A stretch of DNA of 64,000 nt, from assembly GCF_009696325.1 (NCBI RefSeq), contig NZ_VUME01000009.1:1-64000 (forward strand). Reading direction: 5' to 3'. The translations under genes were made by a program, and so were the position numbers. The stretch is from Collinsella sp. WCA1-178-WT-3 (M1). Lineage in GTDB: Bacteria > Actinomycetota > Coriobacteriia > Coriobacteriales > Coriobacteriaceae. The notes under the pieces were generated by a model. That model was not told the DNA's origin, made no database searches, and saw only the letters and a program-made list of their open reading frames with translations. Shown piece after piece: positions 59,991 through 64,000 of the stretch (within the stretch, counting starts at the first letter, position 1; each line of letters begins with the position of its first letter).

Positions 59991-60170
59991 TTACCCAAAG
60001 AGCCCGCCAAACAGTCCGCGACGGCGCTTGTCTTTCTTTTTCGACGCATCACCCTGAGTTTTCTTGTCCTGTCGCATCTTACGGTCCTGCTCCAGTTCAT
60101 CGTCGTCGAGTAGCATATCCCACTCAAACGAATCGTCCGTCAGATCGAACAGGTCATCGTCATCAAACAT
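59991..60170 (-). CDS. Small protein with acidic N-terminus and basic C-terminus
   Basis: A 59-residue open frame with a good ribosome site (GGGAGG five bases before the ATG). The first half is extremely acidic (MFDDDDLFDLTDDSFEWD...LLDDDELEQD), the second strongly basic (KKTQGDASKKKDKRRRG), ending in GLFGGLFG. No membrane span or known family. It lies 18 bases after the HIRAN gene in the same direction, so it is probably its operon partner. The charge split suggests an interaction or nucleic-acid-mimic role, but that is speculation. Confidence 0.65.
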   Translation of the reverse strand: MFDDDDLFDLTDDSFEWDMLLDDDELEQDRKMRQDKKTQGDASKKKDKRRRGLFGGLFG

Positions 60171-60188
60171 GGCAGCCTCCCTTACCGA

Positions 60189-60515
60189 TTAGCGGGCATC
60201 CACCACATAGAGGCCAACGCGCACCTGGTGCCACGGGCTACGCTCGGGGGCAACCTGCTGCACGCGGGCCTCAAATACGTCCTCATGGCCGTAATACATC
60301 ATCAAGGACAGCGGGCCGACCTCGTTTCCCGGAACATAGCCAAGTTTGGTCTTGCCATAGTAGATCGCGACCGCCTCGGGATCATGGGGATTATCGCGCT
60401 CGGCGCACAGCGTCAGTTTATCGCCCGCTTTAAGATCGCCCAGGACCAAAGCGCCGTCGGCATACTGAAATCCCGCAATGTGAAACGACAGAAGAACACG
60501 TGAAGGCTCGTACAT
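60189..60515 (-). CDS. Stand-alone HIRAN domain protein
   Basis: A 108-residue protein that is essentially one HIRAN domain: SFHIAGFQYADG, LVLGDLKAGDKLTLCAERDNPHDPEAVAIYY and KLGYVPGNEVGPLS. HIRAN domains bind 3' ends of DNA or sense damaged or stalled DNA and are usually fused to helicases or nucleases; the free form is less usual. TTAGGGGAG precedes the ATG. A 59-residue acidic/basic protein follows in the same direction. Confidence 0.85.
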   Translation of the reverse strand: MYEPSRVLLSFHIAGFQYADGALVLGDLKAGDKLTLCAERDNPHDPEAVAIYYGKTKLGYVPGNEVGPLSLMMYYGHEDVFEARVQQVAPERSPWHQVRVGLYVVDAR

Positions 60516-60638
60516 AGCAACTCCCCTAACGGCCGGATAAACCGGCGCTTAACCTTACCGAGAAGTCTACGGGTCCGTACGGACACAAATTCATCCTGCC
60601 TGCGTCTTTTCGACCGTTTGTCCCTACGCCATCTGATT

Positions 60639-62018
60639 CTAATGCACAAACATGCGCACGAATTTGTGCTTCCAGTTTGCGTAAGGGGCATAGCGGAATG
60701 GCACGTCCAGCCACGTTGCCTTGTTCACGATGCTCTTCTTGTGGCTAAACGTATCGAAGCTCTCGCGTCCATGGTACTGCCCCATACCGCTCGCTCCCAT
60801 GCCGCCAAAGCCCATATGGCTCGTAGCCAGATGCATGATCGTGTCGTTGACGCAACCGCCACCAAAGGGCACGTAACGCACAAAGCGCTGCTGAACCTCA
60901 CGGTCCTGGCTAAAGATATACAGGGCCAGCGGCGTCGGACGATCCGTAATAAACGTCTCGGCCTCGTCTAGGCTCTCAAACGTCAGCACCGGCAAGATGG
61001 GACCGAAAATCTCCTCCTGCATCACGGCGTCATCGGGGGCCACGCCGTCCAAAATTGTCGGCTCAATCTTGAGCGAAGCCTCGCGCGCAGCACCTCCAAG
61101 CACGACCTTATCGGGATCGATCAGCCCATGCACGCGCGCAAAATGCTTGGCATTGACGATATGCCCGTAATCCTCGTTGTCGAGCGGATGCTCGCCAAAC
61201 ATACGGCGCGCCTCTTCCTTGATGAGGCCCAGCAAATCGTCGTGCACACGCGTATCGACCAGCAGGTAGTCGGGCGCCACACAAGTCTGCCCCACGTTGA
61301 GCCATTTACCAAAGGCGATACGCCGTGCCGCAACCTTCAAGTTTGCCGTCGCATCCACGATGCAGGGACTCTTTCCACCCAGCTCAAGCGTCACGGGCGT
61401 AAGGTTTTTACTTGCGCGCTCCATGACGAGCTTGCCGACCGGAACGCTACCGGTAAAGAAGATCTTGTCCCAGCACTCATCGAGCAGCGCTTCGTTCTCG
61501 GCGCGCCCGCCCTCGACAACTGTCACCAGGCACGGATCAAATGCTTCTTCGCAGATCTGCTTGAGCACCGCACTCGATGCTGGAGCATAGGCGCTCGGCT
61601 TGATGACCACAGTATTGCCCGCGGCAAGGGCGCCGGCGAGCGGCTCGAGCGTTAGCAAAAACGGGTAGTTCCACGGGGCCATGATGAGCGTGACGCCATA
61701 GGGCACGGCTTGCGTTTTGCACACACTCACGGCGTTGGCAAGGTCGCACGGACGCAGGCGCGGACGACTCCATCGAGCCACATGCGCGATCTGATGACGA
61801 ATCTCGGAAAGCGACGTGCCGATCTCGCACATATACGCCTCGTCATGCGACTTTCCCAAATCGGTCTTGAGCGCATGGGCAATATCGGCCTCGTGGGCCC
61901 GCACCGCATCGCGTAAACTCACGAGCGCACGACGTCGAGCATCGACATCAAACGTGGCGTGCGTCTTAAAGTAGACGCGCTGGTCTCCGACAATGCGCGC
62001 AATTTCCTCGGTATTCAT
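60639..62018 (-). CDS. Aldehyde dehydrogenase, class 3 type
   Basis: A 459-residue NAD(P)-dependent aldehyde dehydrogenase: MAPWNYPF, catalytic Glu212 in LELGGKSP and Cys246 in GQTCVAPDY, and EEIFGPILPV. The C-terminus (HMGFGGMGASGMGQYHGRESFDTFSH) is typical of the class 3 ALDH/coniferyl-aldehyde group. It oxidises medium-chain or aromatic aldehydes. GGAGGG precedes the ATG. It follows by 9 bases the remains of an iron-containing alcohol dehydrogenase, with which it presumably once formed an alcohol-to-acid pathway. Confidence 0.95.
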   Translation of the reverse strand: MNTEEIARIVGDQRVYFKTHATFDVDARRRALVSLRDAVRAHEADIAHALKTDLGKSHDEAYMCEIGTSLSEIRHQIAHVARWSRPRLRPCDLANAVSVCKTQAVPYGVTLIMAPWNYPFLLTLEPLAGALAAGNTVVIKPSAYAPASSAVLKQICEEAFDPCLVTVVEGGRAENEALLDECWDKIFFTGSVPVGKLVMERASKNLTPVTLELGGKSPCIVDATANLKVAARRIAFGKWLNVGQTCVAPDYLLVDTRVHDDLLGLIKEEARRMFGEHPLDNEDYGHIVNAKHFARVHGLIDPDKVVLGGAAREASLKIEPTILDGVAPDDAVMQEEIFGPILPVLTFESLDEAETFITDRPTPLALYIFSQDREVQQRFVRYVPFGGGCVNDTIMHLATSHMGFGGMGASGMGQYHGRESFDTFSHKKSIVNKATWLDVPFRYAPYANWKHKFVRMFVH

Positions 62019-62026
62019 GGACCCTC

Positions 62027-62690
62027 CTAGTTCTCGCCCTCAAACATACCACCCGCGTCGACCTCGTACATGCGCATCAGCTCCAAACGGTCCATCAAAA
62101 GTAGAACGGGGTACAGCGGATTGGCCTCGGCATCGGCATGCGCCGCCATCTCGGGAATCTCAGAGCGGCGAATGCCCGTCACATATTTGGGAATGTCCAA
62201 GGCGGCGTTCATTCGATCGACCCAATCGATAAAGGCCTCGACGGCATGCGTCAGGGCGCCCATGCCCGTCTGCCCCGTAATGGAGGCGGGCAGACCGCGC
62301 GAACTCGGGGTCATGCACCGCAAAGCGCGGGATAAGCACAAAGTCGTTAATGGGGTACTTGTGGTGCGTCTCGTCATCGGTGATAACCGCCGCGAGCGTG
62401 ACTTCGCTTCCCGTACCGGCGGTAGTGGGAACCGCAATAAGCAGCGGCAGGAGACGGTGGACACGCAGCAGACCGCGCATCTTGTTGATGAGCTTGTTTG
62501 GCTGCGCGATGCGTGCTCCCACGCCCTTGGCACAGTCCATGGCCGAGCCACCGCCAAAGCCGATAATGGCCTGGCAGGCGCTCTCTCAGCATGCTCCAGA
62601 ATGCGTGGCTCGGTATAGGGCAGCACCGGCAATGCGATGCGAAAAACCGTTTGATACGTTCGGCACCAGGCGCAGCGGGCTAGATGCTTA
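62027..62690 (-). pseudogene. Degraded iron-containing alcohol dehydrogenase
   Basis: Pieces of a type III Fe-ADH appear in different frames in order: an N-terminal-like YQTVFRIALPVLPYTEPRILE, then MDCAKGVGARIAQPNKLINKMRG...LIAVPTTAGTGSEVTLAAVI and HKYPINDFVLIPRFAVHDPEF, then a frameshift to LPASITGQTGMGALTHAVEAFI, and directly after it the family's C-terminal IPKYVTGIRRSEIPEMAAHADAEANPLYPV. At least two frameshifts are needed, the N-terminal domain is cut short, and about 120 metal-binding-domain residues that normally follow ALTHAVEAFI are missing. The intact ALDH lies immediately downstream. Confidence 0.85.
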
Positions 62691-62706
62691 AAGGAAACTC
62701 CCTCAT

Positions 62707-62722
62707 TTGTTGATTGGTCAAC
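62707..62722. promoter_or_regulatory. Inverted repeat TGTTGA-TTGG-TCAACA, possible operator
   Basis: Perfect six-base arms with a four-base centre lie just upstream of the dead alcohol dehydrogenase. A related TTGATTGATTAA stretch lies at about 62770-62785. The form fits a repressor operator for the ADH-ALDH transcript; no regulator gene is present. Confidence 0.35.
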
Positions 62723-62833
62723 ATTTGTTCGACCGATTGTACTCATTAGAGGTCGCAGGCGGCCTGTCAATCGTTAATCAATCAACATCTTCACCTCTCA
62801 AAATTGTTTTATCAAAAATCATTCCTAATAGGC

Positions 62834-62861
62834 TTCACATTTTGTTGCATTTATGGATAAT
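62834..62861 (+). promoter_or_regulatory. Promoter of the reverse rubrerythrin gene
   Basis: TTCACA and GATAAT are 16 bases apart, each one mismatch from consensus, with the -10 85 bases before the start codon. One of the best promoters in the window, suggesting strong expression. Confidence 0.65.
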
Positions 62862-62945
62862 AGAACTCGTCAAGACGCACGTCCGGAGAGGGCCCTTACG
62901 GGATCGGACAAGCGCCCCATCGCCATCCATCGAAAGGATCGAATC

Positions 62946-63506
62946 ATGAAATTTGTTTGCCCCGTTTGCGGTTATGTGGAAGAGTTCGACGGCGACCAGC
63001 TGCCCGAGGATTTTAAGTGCCCCCAGTGCGGCGTTCCCGGTTCTCGTTTCCTGAAGCAGGAGGAGGGCAAGCTCGAGTGGGCTGCCGAGCACGTCGTGGG
63101 CGTCGCCAAGATGGAGGGCGTCTCCGAGGACATCGTTGCCGACCTGCGCGCCAACTTTGAGGGCGAGTGCTCTGAGGTCGGTATGTACCTGGCCATGGCT
63201 CGCGTCGCCCATCGCGAGGGCTATCCCGAGATCGGCCTATACTGGGAGAAGGCGGCCCACGAGGAGGCCGAGCACGCCGCCAAGTTCGCCGAGCTCCTGG
63301 GCGAGGTCGTGACCGACTCCACCAAGAAGAACCTCGAGATGCGCGTTGAGGCCGAGAACGGCGCCACCGCCGGCAAGACCGATCTTGCTAAGCGTGCCAA
63401 GGCCGCTGGCCTCGATGCCATCCACGATACCGTGCACGAGATGGCTCGCGACGAGGCCCGCCACGGCAAGGCTTTCGCCGGCCTGCTCAAGCGCTACTTT
63501 GGCTAA
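62946..63506 (+). CDS. Reverse rubrerythrin (peroxide-reducing)
   Basis: A 186-residue protein with a rubredoxin-like domain at the N-terminus (CPVC at 5-8, CPQC at 25-28) and a ferritin-like diiron domain after it ([49 protein letters not shown]). This order is the reverse of classical rubrerythrin, as in clostridial reverse rubrerythrins that reduce H2O2 and O2 with NADH-derived electrons. ATG at 62946 follows GAAAGG. Single gene with a strong promoter and terminator; typical of strict anaerobes. Confidence 0.95.
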   Translation: MKFVCPVCGYVEEFDGDQLPEDFKCPQCGVPGSRFLKQEEGKLEWAAEHVVGVAKMEGVSEDIVADLRANFEGECSEVGMYLAMARVAHREGYPEIGLYWEKAAHEEAEHAAKFAELLGEVVTDSTKKNLEMRVEAENGATAGKTDLAKRAKAAGLDAIHDTVHEMARDEARHGKAFAGLLKRYFG

Positions 63507-63541
63507 GCCAACCGCCTGAGAGATATTCTCTAACTTTAAAG

Positions 63542-63570
63542 GGCCCGAACCGCATGGTTCGGGCTTTTTT
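63542..63570 (+). terminator. Terminator of reverse rubrerythrin
   Basis: GCCCGAACC-GCAT-GGTTCGGGC followed by TTTTTT, 36 bases after the stop codon. Confidence 0.93.
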
Positions 63571-63636
63571 CGTGTCTCATGAACTCGTTAATGCCCTGAA
63601 ATAGGGCCACCTTCGGCATCGACTTCTCGTCAAAAA

Positions 63637-63759
63637 CTAAGTGAGTAGACTTTTTGGAACTTGCCGAGCAGACCATCCATATTGCTCTATAAAGCCGCAG
63701 GTAAATGACTTGTTGCAAAACGGCCTGGTCGCCATCACGCCAAAAGTCTACTCACTTAG
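63637..63759. repeat. 123-bp MITE-like palindromic element, copy 2
   Basis: Same length, outer arms (CTAAGTGAGTAGACTTTTT and complement) and central CCGCAGGTA (offset 58) as the element at 54466-54588. Its right end supplies the stop codon (TAA on the minus strand, 63756-63758) of the gene that runs off the window. Confidence 0.9.
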
Positions 63760-64000
63760 ATCCGCGCCGTCCACGATCGAGCTGTTTTGTGTCCAATGGA
63801 CATCTTTCCGTCGATTACTCCCAATTTTGTCCAGTCAACGAATAGTTCAGACCGGAGTAATGCCTCAGCCCTTTGCTCATCCAAGCTTTTATCGCGATAT
63901 TCAACATCGAGCATCCTGCATACGGCCTTAACGATCGCACGGAATCTATCCTCATCGGATATCTGTCCGTGTGTCAGGAGAAGCACGTCGTAGCCCATGG
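63756..64000 (-). CDS. C-terminal part of an unidentified protein, cut by the window end
   Basis: The last ~80 codons of a minus-strand frame that continues beyond the window. It reads GYDVLLLTHGQISDEDRF, VCRMLDVEYRDKSLDEQRAEALLRSELFVDWTKLGVIDGKM and ends ARSWTARI at a TAA provided by the 123-bp element. I do not recognise a family. Because the element gives the stop, the original C-terminus may have been lost or altered by insertion. The ATG at 63998 is probably internal. Confidence 0.5.
   Translation of the reverse strand, partial: MGYDVLLLTHGQISDEDRFRAIVKAVCRMLDVEYRDKSLDEQRAEALLRSELFVDWTKLGVIDGKMSIGHKTARSWTARI

Overview
The window reads as a chromosomal piece of a GC-rich, anaerobic, Gram-positive gut actinobacterium, most likely a coriobacterium of the Collinsella type. 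The grounds are codon use rich in G and C, an anaerobic gene set (reverse rubrerythrin, EtfAB-linked lactate dehydrogenase, no respiratory chain genes), single-polypeptide PurL with its glutaminase domain, a DUF3516-type Ski2-like helicase, and lipoproteins with short signal peptides. The species call is an inference; only the first ~34 bases are 16S rRNA.

Layout. 1-2.3 kb: 5' end of a 16S gene on the minus strand, then the infC-rpmI-rplT translation operon (infC appears to use an AUA start) and a tRNA-Leu(CAA) with a duplicated 3' end. 2.3-11.6 kb: transglutaminase-like protein, class II fructose-bisphosphate aldolase, MBL-fold hydrolase, RelA/SpoT and a RecJ-RecQ-like fusion. 11.8-14.3 kb: BASS-family transporter, a GalT-like protein and CutC. 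14.4-20.7 kb: a complete branched-chain amino-acid ABC transporter with two tandem binding lipoproteins. 21-25.2 kb: homoserine dehydrogenase, a BaiA-like SDR, a striking 62-bp-period inverted-repeat array and a Kef-type antiporter. 25.4-32.6 kb: PurL, EamA exporter, GGDEF protein and KdgT permease. 33-37.6 kb: HD hydrolase and an LDH-EtfB-EtfA operon in which EtfA carries ferredoxin clusters, suggesting flavin-based electron bifurcation with lactate. 37.9-41.1 kb: five consecutive small or exported proteins of unknown function, probably a cell-surface system.

42-47.6 kb holds the most system-like unit: a tightly packed TerB_N/TerB_C protein, a BrxD-like P-loop ATPase and an Lhr/BrxHI-like helicase, a candidate defence or DNA-processing module. 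47.8-54.4 kb has a tRNA-modification flavour: bacterial Elp3, a methyltransferase strongly resembling eukaryotic Trm9/ALKBH8, and TrmB, interleaved with a DUF4097/XRE pair. 54.7-64 kb: Ski2-like helicase, DUF2130 protein, small phosphoesterase, a 59-residue acidic/basic protein, a HIRAN protein, aldehyde dehydrogenase beside a wrecked iron alcohol dehydrogenase, reverse rubrerythrin, and a gene cut by the window end.

Across the window, gene 3' ends carry large perfect inverted repeats (near 3.9, 23.4, 38.7, 45.0, 47.6, 54.5, 59.3 and 63.7 kb). Two are clear copies of one 123-bp element, and several others share a GGGAC(A/G)GG core. They look like REP- or MITE-like mobile palindromes used as 3' structures. 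No transposase, CRISPR array or integrase lies in the window.
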